Part shown: positions 16,528 to 25,328 of the stretch, in pieces
Position numbering within the stretch: the first letter of the stretch is position 1
Layout: every line of letters starts with the position of its first letter
From: DASQPA01 sp035644215
GTDB lineage: Bacteria; Acidobacteriota; Thermoanaerobaculia; Multivoradales; UBA5704
Assembly: GCA_035644215.1 (NCBI GenBank)
Contig: DASQPA010000559.1
Coordinates: 1 to 57,404, forward strand
DNA: 57,404 nt
Direction of reading: 5' to 3'
Made by a program: the position numbers and the translations under genes
The notes under the pieces: generated by a model
Told to the model about the DNA's origin: nothing
Seen by the model: the letters and a program-made list of their open reading frames with translations, nothing else
The model's database searches: none

Positions 16528-17532
16528 TCAGGCCCGTACGGCCGCGGCCGTCTCCGCCGCCTCGGCGGCCCGGGCGAAGCGCCGGACCACCTCACCCGCG
16601 GGCAGGATCTCCGCGATCCCCGCGACGCTCTTGCCGGCTTGCAGATAATCCTTGTAGGAGAAGGAGCGCCGGGACGAGCGTTTGAGCTTCCAGAGCGCCT
16701 GGAGGGCGTAGATCGACCGCATCCAGTGCTTGGTCTTGCGGCCGCGCAGGAGGAGGCGAGCCAGGGGGCCTGCCTTGGTGCCCGTCTGCTCGATGTAGGG
16801 GGTGCGGAGCACGGCGACCGGCACGCCGGTAATCCGCTCGGTCAGGACCACGTCGTCCTCGTCGGCGTCGAGGATCGCCTGCTTGTAGTCGGCGTGGGCG
16901 GTACACTCGGTCGTGGCGATGAAGCGGGTCCCCATCTGCACCCCGGCGTAGCCCATCCGAAGAGCTGCGACGAAGGCCGCCTCGTCGCCGACCCCGCCGG
17001 CGCAGACCACGGGGACCCCGAGATCCGCCAGCTCGGCGTAAAGCTCCTCGGCGCCCTTGTCCCCGGCGTGTCCGCCGGCCCGGCGGTTGACCGCGATCAG
17101 GCCGTCGACCCCGGCTTCGAGCCCTTTCTCGGCCCACTTCCGGGAGGTGCAGTCGTGATAGACCCGGCCGCCCACCGCATGAGCGCGCTCGGCCACCCAG
17201 CGCGGGTTGCCGAGTGAGGTGACGAAAAAGCGGACCCCCTCTTCCAGCGCCTCGTCCACGTAACGATCCATGCGCTCGCGGTAGACCTTGGACGACTTCT
17301 CGACGATCACGTTCATGCCCACCGGCTTTGCGGTGAGGCTCTTGATCAACTGGAGCCCGGCGCAAAAGGGGTGGCCATGCACATAGACGAGCGAGATCGG
17401 CTGCACGATCCCGATCCCTCCCGCCGCGGAAACCGCCGCCACCAGCTCCGGGTTGCTGCACGGGTACATGGCGCCGCAGATCAGCGGGACCTCGATCCCG
17501 AGCTGGGTGGTCAGGGGGGTTTGGAGGGGCAT
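16528..17532 (-). CDS. nitronate monooxygenase (2-nitropropane dioxygenase family)
   Basis: This is an FMN-dependent TIM-barrel enzyme that oxidises alkyl nitronates. Signatures in order are PLICGAMYPCSNPELVAAVS, AAGGIGIVQP, RFFVTSLGNP, the loop VNRRAGGHAG that carries the substrate-binding residues, VVCAGGVGDEAAFVAALRM and GVQMGTRFIATTEC. The length of 334 residues fits. The converging secreted gene ends 9 bases away and an antitoxin gene diverges at 17571. Related FMN proteins such as FabK share the fold, but the AGGHAG loop favours this call. Confidence 0.9.
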   Translation of the reverse strand: MPLQTPLTTQLGIEVPLICGAMYPCSNPELVAAVSAAGGIGIVQPISLVYVHGHPFCAGLQLIKSLTAKPVGMNVIVEKSSKVYRERMDRYVDEALEEGVRFFVTSLGNPRWVAERAHAVGGRVYHDCTSRKWAEKGLEAGVDGLIAVNRRAGGHAGDKGAEELYAELADLGVPVVCAGGVGDEAAFVAALRMGYAGVQMGTRFIATTECTAHADYKQAILDADEDDVVLTERITGVPVAVLRTPYIEQTGTKAGPLARLLLRGRKTKHWMRSIYALQALWKLKRSSRRSFSYKDYLQAGKSVAGIAEILPAGEVVRRFARAAEAAETAAAVRA

Positions 17533-17570
17533 GGTAGCCTTGGACTATATAGGACCGCGGGGGATGCGGA

Positions 17571-17795
17571 ATGACTCAGCTCCTGAGGAAAGCCTTCGCC
17601 GAAGCTCAAAAGCTCCCGGAACCGGAACAGGACGCTCTGGCGAACTGGCTCCTCGAAGAGTTGGAGTCCGAACGTCGCTGGGAAGAGGCTTTCTCTCGGT
17701 CGACCGACGCCCTGGATCGCCTGGCGAACGAAGCACTCGCAGAGTATCGCGCGGGCCAAAGCCAGCACCTCGGCCGCATAACAGGATCTTCGTAG
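17571..17795 (+). CDS. antitoxin-like small protein, no toxin beside it
   Basis: The 74-residue helical protein reads MTQLLRKAFAEAQKLPEPEQ, then LANWLLEELESERRWEEAFS. That matches the form of small antitoxins usually followed by a RelE/ParE-type or PIN toxin (LPEEEQ, AxxxLEEL, SExRWEE). Its last codons (RITGSS) run into the GTAGAGACGCC element copy C, which begins at 17792, so the C-terminus may have been replaced and the toxin gene lost when the element arrived. No plus-strand toxin follows. Confidence 0.65.
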   Translation: MTQLLRKAFAEAQKLPEPEQDALANWLLEELESERRWEEAFSRSTDALDRLANEALAEYRAGQSQHLGRITGSS

Positions 17796-17943
17796 AGACG
17801 CCCAGCCGTTACCGCGAACCTTCCCGGAACCACCGCCGCCAGGGCGTCTCCGCAGGCCAGGAACGTCTGGGTCCTGCCAGCGTTGGAGACGCCCTGGCGT
17901 TCGGGTCAAGGAAGAGCCTGTGGTAGCGGCTGGGCGTCTCTAC
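17792..17943 (+). repeat. GTAGAGACGCC palindromic element, copy C
   Basis: The copy has perfect 15-bp terminal inverted repeats, GTAGAGACGCCCAGC at 17792-17806 and GCTGGGCGTCTCTAC at 17929-17943, and the inner pair GCCAGGGCGTCTCC and GGAGACGCCCTGGC. At 152 bp it is the best preserved copy. It lies exactly between two orphan antitoxin genes whose 3' ends both reach it. Confidence 0.85.
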
Positions 17944-18158
17944 TCCCGGCAGGCCACGGATACCGCCGCGAAAGCGATGACCGCTCTCACGCCGTCCTCG
18001 CTCAGCGACGGGAAATCCTCCAGGATCTCAGCCACCGTGGCCCCTTCCGCGAGGCTCGCGAGCACGGTGCGCACGGGGACCCGCGTCGAGAGAACGACCG
18101 GCTCTCCGCCACAAATCTTCGGGTCCTGCACGATGTAGCGCGAATAGTCGATCGTCAT
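17940..18158 (-). CDS. DUF433-type antitoxin (VapB-like), no toxin beside it
   Basis: The 72-residue protein reads YSRYIVQDPKICGGEPVVLS, TRVPVRTVLASLAEGATVAE and ILEDFPSLSEDGVRAVIAFA, the DUF433 fold, a helix-turn-helix antitoxin normally followed by a PIN-like toxin that starts MKxLLDExL. Here the gene ends in CRE at the edge of element copy C (its stop overlaps the element by 4 bases), and no toxin follows on the minus strand. The ATG at 18158 is preceded by GAGGACGGAG. Confidence 0.8.
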   Translation of the reverse strand: MTIDYSRYIVQDPKICGGEPVVLSTRVPVRTVLASLAEGATVAEILEDFPSLSEDGVRAVIAFAAVSVACRE

Positions 18159-18186
18159 CTCCGTCCTCCTCGTGGCACCCCTCTCG

Positions 18187-19689
18187 CTACGCGTACGCTT
18201 CGAGCTCCGTCCAGGGATCGGTCTCCAGCGTCTTCTTGACCTCGATCATGAAGCGGTCGGCGTCGGCGCCGTCGACCAGGCGGTGGTCGTAGGTGATCGC
18301 CAGGTAGCACATGGTCTTGATCGCGATCGAGTCGTTGCCGTCGGCGTCGGGGACGACGATGGGGCGCTTCTCGACCGCGCCGACGCCCAGGATGGCGACC
18401 TGCGGCTGGTTGATCACCGGCGTTCCCCAGAGGCTGCCGAAGACCCCGGGGTTGGTGATCGTGAAGGTGCCGCCCTGCGCCTCGTCGGGCTTGAGCTTCT
18501 TGTTGCGCGCCCGGTCGGCGAGGTCATTGGCGGTCTTCGCGAGACCTACCAGGGAGAGCTGGTCGGCGTGCTTGATGACCGGCACGATGAGCCCGTGCCC
18601 GAGGTCCACCGCCATCCCCAGGTTGATGTCCTTCTTGTAGACGATGTTGGTGCCGTCGATCGAGGCGTTGATCTTCTTGTAGGCCTTGAGGCCGTTGACC
18701 ACCGCCCGGAAGATGAAGGGCATGAAGGTGAGCTTCGTCCCCTCCTTGGCGAGGAAGCCGTCCTTGGCCCGCGCCCGCACCCGCGCCACCTTCGAGAGGT
18801 CGACGTGGAAGACGGTCGTGACGTGCGCCGAGGTAGCCTTCGAGTAGACCATGTGCGCCGCCGTGATCTGGCGGATCTTCGACATCGGCTCGATCTCGAC
18901 GTTGTCCCCCTCGGCATAGGCGGGGACGGAGAAGCCGCCGGTCGGGCGCTGCGCAGGAACCGCTGCTGCGGCCGCAGGAGCCGGGGTGGGCGCCGGAGCC
19001 GGAGCTGCTTTGGGCGCCGGAGCCGCCAATGCCGCCGCGGCGGGCTGCGACGAGCGCTGGTCCAGGTGGGACAGGATGTCCTGCTTGGTCACCCGGCCGT
19101 AGGCGCCGGTCCCCTTCACCTCCTCCAGGTTCACCCCCTCCTTGGACGCGATGCTCCGCACCAGCGGGCTGGAGAAGCGGCGCACCCGGTCGGACAGGAG
19201 GGCGTCGCCCGCCTCCTCGTCGGACTCGACGGCGAGGCTCGTCTGGCCGGCGTCCCGCCGCACGTCCTGCTTCTCGGTGTCGGCGGGACCTGCCGCGTCC
19301 GCCGGGGCTGCCGGGCTCGGCGCGGCGGTTGGGGCGGCCGGGGCGGGCGCCTCCACCGGCTTCGGCGCCGGGGCCTCGCCGCCCTCGCGGACCTCCTCCT
19401 CGCGCTTCACCTCGGTTTCAGGGGCGGCGGCCGGAGCGCCGGCGCTCTCGCCCGCCTCCCCGATCCGCGCCACGATCTGGTTGACCGGCACCGTCTCCCC
19501 CTCCTTGTGGAGGACCTCCAGCAGGGTCCCGGCGCTCGGGCTGGGGATCTCGGCGTCGACCTTGTCGGTCGAGATTTCGAACAGCGGCTGGTCGCGCTCC
19601 ACCTTGTCGCCCACCTTGACCAGCCACTTGGTGATCGTTCCCTCGGCGATCGACTCCCCCATCTGGGGCATCACGACATCGCTTGCCAT
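18187..19689 (-). CDS. 2-oxo acid dehydrogenase E2, dihydrolipoyl acyltransferase
   Basis: The 500-residue protein has three domains. The lipoyl domain (1-80) has the modified lysine K43 in FEISTDKVDAEIPSP. An Ala/Pro/Glu-rich linker is followed by an E3-binding domain (RRFSSPLVRSIASKEGVNLE, TGAYGRVTKQDILSHL). The C-terminal catalytic domain has the active-site ITYDHRLVDGADADRF. It accepts the acyl group made by E1 and passes it to CoA. It is the last gene of the E3-E1a-E1b-E2 operon, 60 bases after E1 beta. One lipoyl domain and the E1a/E1b split fit a branched-chain or broad-range complex as well as pyruvate. Confidence 0.93.
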   Translation of the reverse strand: MASDVVMPQMGESIAEGTITKWLVKVGDKVERDQPLFEISTDKVDAEIPSPSAGTLLEVLHKEGETVPVNQIVARIGEAGESAGAPAAAPETEVKREEEVREGGEAPAPKPVEAPAPAAPTAAPSPAAPADAAGPADTEKQDVRRDAGQTSLAVESDEEAGDALLSDRVRRFSSPLVRSIASKEGVNLEEVKGTGAYGRVTKQDILSHLDQRSSQPAAAALAAPAPKAAPAPAPTPAPAAAAAVPAQRPTGGFSVPAYAEGDNVEIEPMSKIRQITAAHMVYSKATSAHVTTVFHVDLSKVARVRARAKDGFLAKEGTKLTFMPFIFRAVVNGLKAYKKINASIDGTNIVYKKDINLGMAVDLGHGLIVPVIKHADQLSLVGLAKTANDLADRARNKKLKPDEAQGGTFTITNPGVFGSLWGTPVINQPQVAILGVGAVEKRPIVVPDADGNDSIAIKTMCYLAITYDHRLVDGADADRFMIEVKKTLETDPWTELEAYA

Positions 19690-19749
19690 ATCTCCGTCCT
19701 CTCCCGTCTCTACCAGTCTCTTTAGGTGTGTCGTCTCGTTCTTTACCAG

Positions 19750-20724
19750 CTAATAGCTCGCCAGCTCCCGCACTTTGGCCAGGAGCTTGTCCACGTTGGG
19801 CAGATAGGCCTCCTCGAGCGGCGGGCTGAAGGGGACCGGGGTGTCCGGACAGCAGAGCCGTTGGACCGGCCCGTCCAGCCAGGGGAAGGCGTGCTCCGCG
19901 ATCCGCGCCGCGACCTCGCCGGCGACCGACCCGGTCTGCGCCTCCTCGGAGAGGACGATCACCCGGCTGGTCTTCTTGACCGTGGCGAGGATCGCCTCCT
20001 GGTCCAGCGGCTTCAAGGTGCGCAGGTCGAGGACTTCCAGGCTGATCCCGTCGGCTTCGAGCCGTGAGGCGGCCTCGAGCGCCACGTGGAGCATAGCACC
20101 CCAGGTGATGACCGACAGGTCGCGCCCCTCCCGTGCCAGGCGGGCCTGGCCGATCGGCACCACGTAGTCCCCCGCCGGCAGCTCTTCCTTGATCCGCCGG
20201 TAGAGGTATTTGTGCTCGAAATAGAGCACCGGGTTGGGATCGCGGATGGCGGCGGTCAGGAGGCCCTTGGCGTCGGCCGCCGTGGCCGGGGCGACGATCT
20301 TCAGGCCCGGGGTGTGCTGGAAGTACCCTTCCGGGTTCTGGCTGTGGAAGACCGAGCCGTGAACGTTGCCGCCCGAAGGGCCCCGGATGACGATCGGCAC
20401 CGCCTGCCCCAGCCGGTAGTGGTGGGGGCCGGCGAAGTTGACGATCTGGTTCCAGGCGTTGGCGATGAAGTCGATGAACTGCATCTCGACCACCGGCCGC
20501 ATCCCGAGGAGCGAGGCGCCGATCGCCGCGCCCACGATCGCCGACTCGCTGATCGGGGTGTCGATGATGCGCTGCGGCCCGAAGCGGTCGAGCATCCCGG
20601 CGGTCACCCGGAAGGCGCCGCCGTAGTGCCCCACGTCCTCGCCTAAGAGAAAGACCCGCTCGTCGCGCTCCATCTCCTCCCACAGCGCCTGGCGGATGGC
20701 TTCGAGATAGGTGACGGCGCTCAC
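19750..20724 (-). CDS. 2-oxo acid dehydrogenase E1, beta subunit
   Basis: The protein is 324 residues from a GTG at 20724 (VSAVTYLEAIRQALWEEMER). Signatures are VFLLGEDVGHYGGAFRVTAG, RIIDTPISESAIVGAAIGAS, RPVVEMQFIDF and the C-terminal transketolase domain with SVITWGAMLHVALEAA and VLSEEAQTGSVAGEVAARI. The GTG overlaps the E1 alpha stop as GTGA, giving coupled translation in equal amounts, as expected for an alpha2-beta2 E1. The upstream in-frame extension is Arg/Pro-rich shadow sequence of E1 alpha and was rejected. Confidence 0.94.
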   Translation of the reverse strand: MSAVTYLEAIRQALWEEMERDERVFLLGEDVGHYGGAFRVTAGMLDRFGPQRIIDTPISESAIVGAAIGASLLGMRPVVEMQFIDFIANAWNQIVNFAGPHHYRLGQAVPIVIRGPSGGNVHGSVFHSQNPEGYFQHTPGLKIVAPATAADAKGLLTAAIRDPNPVLYFEHKYLYRRIKEELPAGDYVVPIGQARLAREGRDLSVITWGAMLHVALEAASRLEADGISLEVLDLRTLKPLDQEAILATVKKTSRVIVLSEEAQTGSVAGEVAARIAEHAFPWLDGPVQRLCCPDTPVPFSPPLEEAYLPNVDKLLAKVRELASY

Positions 20725-21755
20725 GCGTACACCCCCTCGAACGCCCGCTCGGGCGGCGGCAGCGGCGAGGCGAGAGCGCGGTCGACCTCCTCGTTCAGCA
20801 TGGCGTCGAGGCTGCGGACGATGGCGTCGAGCTCCTCCCGGGTGGCGAGAGCGCCGCCCAGGAGGTGGCGTTCGAAGCGGTCGATGGGGTCCTTCTTGCG
20901 CCATTCTTCGAACAGCTCGCGCGGCACGTAGCCCGCGTCGTCGTGCTCGGCGTGCCCCTTCATGCGGAAGGTCTTGGCTTCGAGGAGCGACGGCCCGGCG
21001 CCCCCCCGCGCCCGCTCGACCGCCCGCCGGGTCGCCTCGTAGACCGCCAGAACGTCGTTGCCGTCCACGATCTCCCCCGGGATGCCGTAGCCGGCGGCGC
21101 GGATGGCGATGTCCTGGATGCGCATCTGGCGGGAGGTGGGGGTCGAGTAGGCGTAGCCGTTGTTCTCGACGATCAGGACCAGGGGGAGGGAGAGGACGGC
21201 GGCGAGGTTCAATCCCTCGTGGAAGTCGCCGGTCGAGGTGCCGCCGTCGCCGATGTAGGTCAGGGCGACCGAGTCCCTGCCCTGCATGCGGGCGCCCAGG
21301 GCCACTCCGGCCATCACCGGGATCAGCGCCCCGAGCATCGAGATGGGGGCCACCACGCCGCGCGACAGGTCGCCGAAGTGGGTGTTGGCGTCCTTGCCGC
21401 CGGTCGGGCTGCCGCCGCGCGCCATGTACTGCATCATGAACTCGCTCGGCAGGATGCCGCGCACCATCATCGTCCCCAGGTTGCGGATGAGCGGCCCCAC
21501 GTAGTCCTGGGGGCTGAGCGCATAGGCGCTCCCCACCGCGCAGGCCTCCTGGCCGCGCGAGGAGTAGAGGCCGCCCACCACCTGGTTCTGGCGATAGAGG
21601 TTCCCCAGGCGGTCCTCGACCATCCGGGTGAGCTGCATGTAGCGATAGAGCGCCAGCTGCGCCGCGCGGTCGAGCGACGTCTTCGCCAGCCGCTCGGATT
21701 CGGGGGGCGGCGGTGCGGGGTGCAGAGGACCCCAGTTCTTGCTCAGCTTGGCCAT
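20721..21755 (-). CDS. 2-oxo acid dehydrogenase E1, alpha subunit
   Basis: This is the 344-residue thiamine-diphosphate subunit that decarboxylates the 2-oxo acid. The cofactor motif runs from GDGGTSTGDFHEGLN to LVLIVENNGYAYSTP. Other signatures are GLYSSRGQEACAVGSAYALS and the substrate-loop region ISMLGALIPVMAGVALG. The substrate (pyruvate, acetoin or branched-chain acids) cannot be fixed from sequence alone; the layout with E3 first resembles branched-chain and hybrid complexes. It lies 30 bases downstream of lpd and overlaps E1 beta. Confidence 0.94.
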   Translation of the reverse strand: MAKLSKNWGPLHPAPPPPESERLAKTSLDRAAQLALYRYMQLTRMVEDRLGNLYRQNQVVGGLYSSRGQEACAVGSAYALSPQDYVGPLIRNLGTMMVRGILPSEFMMQYMARGGSPTGGKDANTHFGDLSRGVVAPISMLGALIPVMAGVALGARMQGRDSVALTYIGDGGTSTGDFHEGLNLAAVLSLPLVLIVENNGYAYSTPTSRQMRIQDIAIRAAGYGIPGEIVDGNDVLAVYEATRRAVERARGGAGPSLLEAKTFRMKGHAEHDDAGYVPRELFEEWRKKDPIDRFERHLLGGALATREELDAIVRSLDAMLNEEVDRALASPLPPPERAFEGVYA

Positions 21756-21785
21756 TCGGTATCCCTCAAGTTAAAAACTCCAGCC

Positions 21786-23183
21786 CTAGAAATGGATGGC
21801 ATGGCCCCACGCCGCGTGCGCCGCCTCCATGACCGCCTCGGCGAGGGTCGGATGGGCGTGCACGGTGCGGAAGAGCTGCTCGGTGGTCGACTCGACCGAG
21901 AGCGCCACGCAGGCCTCGGCGACCAGGTCGGTGGCGTGCGGGCCGATGATGTGGACGCCCAGGAGCTCGTCGTACTTCGTCTCCCGCACCACCTTGACGA
22001 AGCCGGTCGACTTCCCCAGGATCGCCGCCTTCCCGGAGGCGCCGAAGGGGAACTTGCCGACCTGCACGTCGTAGCCGCGCTCGCGCGCCTTGGCCTCCGA
22101 CAGGCCGACGCTCCCCACCTCGGGGTCGCAGTAGGTGCAGGAGGGGATCAGATCGTAGTTGAGCGGCTTGGCCGCCTGCCCGGCCATGTGCTCGACGGCG
22201 AGGATGCCCTCGGCCGAGGCGACGTGCGCCAGCCAGGGGGTGTTGACGACGTCGCCGATGGCGTAGATGTGCGGCACGGCGGTCTGCATCAGCGGGTTGA
22301 CCTGGACGTAGCCGCGATCGAGCTGCACTCCCAGCTCTTCCAATCCGATCGCCTCGGTCACCGGGCGCCGGCCGACGGCGGAGAGCAGGAGCTCGGCCTC
22401 GACGTCCACCGGGCCGGTACTGCCATCCAGGTGGATGAGAACGCCCGTCTCGGTGCGGTCGACCCCGGTGAGCTTGGTGCCGGTCATCACCTTGATGCCG
22501 CGCCGCTTGAGGTGCTTTTCGAGCTCGGCCGAGACCTCCTCGTCCTCGATCGGCAGCACCCGCGGCAGCATCTCGATGAGGGTCACCTTGGTGCCGAAGG
22601 AGGCGAAGATCGAGGCGAACTCGGTGCCCACGGCCCCGGCGCCCAGAACGGCCAGAGTGGCCGGCACCCGTTCGAGCTCCAGGATGTGGTCGGAGTTCAA
22701 GATCCGCTCGCCGTCCGCCTTGGCGATGGGGATGTCGCGCGGCACCGAGCCGGTGGCGACGAGGACGTGCTTCGCCGAGTAGACGGTCTTCCCTTCCGGC
22801 CCTTCCACCTCCACCTCATGCGCCCCGACCAGCCGGCCGCGGCCGTGGAGGCCGGTCGTGCCGTACTTCTTGAACAGCCCCTCGATGCCGCGGGCGTTCC
22901 GATCCACCACTTTGCGCTTCCGGGCATGCACCTTGGCGATGTCCAGGGCCGGGGCCGCGACCGTGATCCCCAGGTCGTCGGCGTCCTTGATCTCGTCGAA
23001 CACCTCCGCCGTATGGAGGAGCGCCTTGGTCGGGATGCAGCCGCGGTGCAGGCAGGTGCCGCCATACTTGGGGTCCTTCTCGACCACCGCCACCTTCAAG
23101 CCCAGCTGGCCGGCGCGGATACCCGCCACATAGCCGCCGGGGCCGCTGCCGATCACCACGAGGTCGAACTCTTTTTCGCCCAT
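21786..23183 (-). CDS. lpdA: dihydrolipoyl dehydrogenase (E3)
   Basis: The 465-residue FAD disulfide reductase reoxidises the E2 lipoamide with NAD+. It has the N-terminal dinucleotide motif VVIGSGPGGYVAGIRAG, the redox cysteines C44 and C49 in GGTCLHRGCIPTKAL, the NAD motif LAVLGAGAVGTEFASIFASF and the C-terminal catalytic His-Pro in VHAHPTLAEAVMEAAHA. It is the first gene of the dehydrogenase operon. The 5' region to about 23400 is GC-rich with palindromes but no clear promoter could be fixed. Confidence 0.96.
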   Translation of the reverse strand: MGEKEFDLVVIGSGPGGYVAGIRAGQLGLKVAVVEKDPKYGGTCLHRGCIPTKALLHTAEVFDEIKDADDLGITVAAPALDIAKVHARKRKVVDRNARGIEGLFKKYGTTGLHGRGRLVGAHEVEVEGPEGKTVYSAKHVLVATGSVPRDIPIAKADGERILNSDHILELERVPATLAVLGAGAVGTEFASIFASFGTKVTLIEMLPRVLPIEDEEVSAELEKHLKRRGIKVMTGTKLTGVDRTETGVLIHLDGSTGPVDVEAELLLSAVGRRPVTEAIGLEELGVQLDRGYVQVNPLMQTAVPHIYAIGDVVNTPWLAHVASAEGILAVEHMAGQAAKPLNYDLIPSCTYCDPEVGSVGLSEAKARERGYDVQVGKFPFGASGKAAILGKSTGFVKVVRETKYDELLGVHIIGPHATDLVAEACVALSVESTTEQLFRTVHAHPTLAEAVMEAAHAAWGHAIHF

Positions 23184-23499
23184 CCGAATCTCCCGCTTCC
23201 TAGTGACGCTGGCGCGCCGCCGGAGGGGGTCCGTGGCTCGCCGGGTAGTTTGAATCCGGTGTTGGGGAGGGGCTGGCCCTCTCCGGGTGGAGGCCCGTAG
23301 TGGGCCCTGGACTACTCTATCGCACCGGGGAAGGTCTGCGGGGGGCCAGGGGCGCCGCCCGGGGTAGGTTTCGAGAGCTTGACCTATATATAATGGCCCA
23401 CCGAGCGGCGCCGGAGCACGGTTCGACCGCTGTCGAGCCTACTTCGCCAGATGTCGCGCCGGGTTGCGCCCCAATCGCTGCGCTCCTTGACTTGACACT

Positions 23500-23625
23500 T
23501 GCGCTGCCAGGCACAGCAGCTGCGCTGCCATGCGCAACGGCTGCGCTGCCAGACACAGCGCCTGCGCTGCCAGGCGCAGCGGCCGTGCTGGCAGGCGCAG
23601 CGGCCGCGCTGGCAGCTCCGTTGCT
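23500..23625. repeat. 21-bp tandem array 2 (6 units)
   Basis: Six units begin at 23500, 23521, 23542, 23563, 23584 and 23605. The consensus is TGCGCTGCCAGGCGCAGCGGC, in which CGCTGC and GCAGCG form a dyad around five bases. The sequence is unrelated to the other arrays but has the same period. It sits in the 800-base gap between lpd and the membrane-protein gene; the rest of that gap shows only a promoter (23799-23827). Confidence 0.85.
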
Positions 23626-23798
23626 GTGCCCCCCTAGATCTGCCGTGAAAGCCTCCTATTCTCAGATGGCCCAGGATGCCCCCCTGAAGGCCGCGAGTTG
23701 CTGCATCGCGATTTCACTAAGCGTTTAGCTCCTGTGCCGGGTAAGCGTCTGAGCCTATTCCCCCAGACCGTTCCGTTTATACGCCACTCTCTCCAATG

Positions 23799-23827
23799 TT
23801 GACACTGATCCTGAACTAGGGTAGAGT
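23799..23827 (+). promoter_or_regulatory. sigma-70-type promoter for the small membrane-protein gene
   Basis: TTGACA (23799-23804) is followed, after a 17-base spacer, by TAGAGT (23822-23827). It reads towards the gene starting near 23986, leaving a leader of about 150 bases in which nothing else is recognised. Confidence 0.55.
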
Positions 23828-23985
23828 GCCCGCAAGTCAAACGTGCAGAGAGAGATAGCTCGATGCGAGTAGCAGTGGGCAGACGTTTCCGGCCACCGAT
23901 AGGTGACGCTAAGGCAGCCAGTCGAGCGGTGGGTGCTATCGCTCATACATAGGCGACCCGGTCACCGACAGTGGGAATCCAGCCA

Positions 23986-24444
23986 GTGTCAGGAAGAAGA
24001 GCACTCCTCGCGGCGGGTCTGCTCAGCGCTGGTATCGCTCTCCTTCATGTCATCATCATCTTCGTCGGTGCCCCCGCCTACCGCTACTTCGGCGCCGGCG
24101 AGCAGATGGCACGGCAGGCCGAGGCACGCTCGTCCTTCCCAGCTTTGTTGACGGCCACCGTCACGCTCTTCTTCGCCGTGTTCGCTCTCTACGCGCTCGC
24201 AGGCGCCGCAATCGCTCCACGGCCGCCCCTTCTCCGCACAGGGCTGATCGTCATCGGCGTCATCTACACACTCCGGGGGCTGCTCCTCGCTCCTCAGCTC
24301 CTAGCGTTCCTATCGAACGCGCCACTCCTCGCGTCAAAGGACCTTGTGTTCTCTACGGTGTCGCTTGTCATCGGTTCTCTCTATCTCTTCGGCACGTGGC
24401 AAGCATGGCCAGCCCTCCGCAACGCAAGATGGCGGGTCGCCTAA
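23986..24444 (+). CDS. small integral membrane protein, unknown function
   Basis: The protein is 152 residues with four hydrophobic segments: LLAAGLLSAGIALLHVIIIF, LLTATVTLFFAVFALYALA, LIVIGVIYTLRGLLLA and a last one near FSTVSLVIGSLYLFG. The segment VGAPAYRYFGAGEQMARQAE is characteristic of a conserved hypothetical membrane family. The GTG at 23986 is preferred because VSGRRALL fits the family start; a GTG at 23971 is in frame. The stop TAA lies inside GCCTAAC, which matches the RYYYAAC core of integron attC sites, so the gene may have arrived as a cassette. Confidence 0.65.
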   Translation: MSGRRALLAAGLLSAGIALLHVIIIFVGAPAYRYFGAGEQMARQAEARSSFPALLTATVTLFFAVFALYALAGAAIAPRPPLLRTGLIVIGVIYTLRGLLLAPQLLAFLSNAPLLASKDLVFSTVSLVIGSLYLFGTWQAWPALRNARWRVA

Positions 24445-24544
24445 CCCCGCTGCTCAAGCTGACGCCTGACGGCGCCGATAGGTGCCACCCACTTGGTGAA
24501 GGTCGGCCCGATGATTCGCGGTTGCGCGTATCCACTACACGCGC

Positions 24545-24567
24545 TATAGTTTCATTACACAACTATA
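24545..24567. promoter_or_regulatory. inverted repeat before the two-gene unknown operon
   Basis: TATAGTT (24545-24551) and AACTATA (24561-24567) form a dyad around 9 bases, immediately before the GGGAGGG ribosome binding site of the gene at 24580. It could be an operator or the -10 region of the promoter. Confidence 0.35.
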
Positions 24568-24579
24568 CGGGAGGGTCCA

Positions 24580-24798
24580 ATGACCGACGTGAAGGACGAT
24601 TCCAGCAGGCACACGCTCGAGATACCCCTAGCCACCAATGGCAGCGCGAGATGGATCATTCGCGCATCAAGTGTCCATCAGCTCGTCAGTGAGCTGAGCG
24701 CGGCGGAAGAGGCCATCGAGAGGATTGCACAGCTGGCGGGACGAATCGTGAGTGTCACCTGCGGGCCGGCGGTGTCGAACACGGGAGGTCAGCCATGA
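24580..24798 (+). CDS. small hypothetical protein, first gene of a two-gene operon
   Basis: The 72-residue product (SRHTLEIPLATNGSARWIIR, then VHQLVSELSAAEEAIERIAQ) looks like a short strand region followed by an amphipathic helix. A good GGGAGGG site stands 5 bases before the ATG. Its stop overlaps the next ATG as ATGA, so the two proteins are probably made together and may interact. No family is recognised. Confidence 0.6.
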   Translation: MTDVKDDSSRHTLEIPLATNGSARWIIRASSVHQLVSELSAAEEAIERIAQLAGRIVSVTCGPAVSNTGGQP

Positions 24799-25328
24799 AG
24801 ATCGAGGCGTCGTTGCTGCGCCCGGTAGTGGACATCACAGCCGACGTCGATTTCTGCGTGAACCCGCACTTGAACGCGGTCGTCAACATTCCACCCTTGC
24901 AGATCGACGTCTTGAAGATTCCGTTCGATCTGGCCGGCGGGCTCAATGTCCCGCAGCTCATCGTTCCGCCGATTCCGATTCACCTGACGAACTCGGTCGT
25001 CATCTTCGGGTTGCAGATCGCGACGATCAACAGCAACGGGTCCATAGGAGGATTCTCGGCGCATCTGGCGGGCCCGATCGGCCTTACCATGAACGGTAGC
25101 CTCGGCGGGATCACCGCCACGGCCCAGTTGCGGGAGCCCATTGCCATGAACCTCGACGGATGTCTGCAAGGCGTGGCCAGGCTGAACCCCAAGAATCTCC
25201 AGACTCCCGACTGTTGCGAGGGCTACCGCGAGCCGTTGTGCTGCTCCTGCCACGTCCATAAGGACCACAAATATTGCGAGAAGACCTGTGGCTGTTACAC
25301 CCACGACCGAGGCCCCGAGCCGGAGTAG
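24795..25328 (+). CDS. hypothetical beta-rich protein with a cysteine-rich tail
   Basis: The 177-residue protein has two parts. Residues 1-125 are strand-rich with repeated short turns: VDITADVDFCVNPHLNAVVN, IPLPP-like segments (LIVPPIPIHLTNSVVIFG), and GFSAHLAGPIGLTMNGSLGG. The tail holds about ten cysteines and several histidines (CCEGYREPLCCSCHVHKDHK, then CEKTCGCYTHDRG), suggesting metal binding or disulfides. There is no signal peptide, so a metal-binding or cytoplasmic assembly role is more likely than export. It overlaps the upstream gene by 4 bases. No family is recognised; a beta-solenoid is a guess. Confidence 0.65.
   Translation: MKIEASLLRPVVDITADVDFCVNPHLNAVVNIPPLQIDVLKIPFDLAGGLNVPQLIVPPIPIHLTNSVVIFGLQIATINSNGSIGGFSAHLAGPIGLTMNGSLGGITATAQLREPIAMNLDGCLQGVARLNPKNLQTPDCCEGYREPLCCSCHVHKDHKYCEKTCGCYTHDRGPEPE

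Noticed and set aside
20865..23300. 811-codon open frame on the plus strand
   Set aside because: It covers E1 alpha and E3 in antisense with shadow composition (Gly, Arg, Asp, His-rich) and no start signal; the minus-strand genes are unmistakable.
23300..23728. 142-codon open frame over array 2
   Set aside because: Its middle is the alanine/leucine translation of the 21-bp repeat and its ends have no family or signal.
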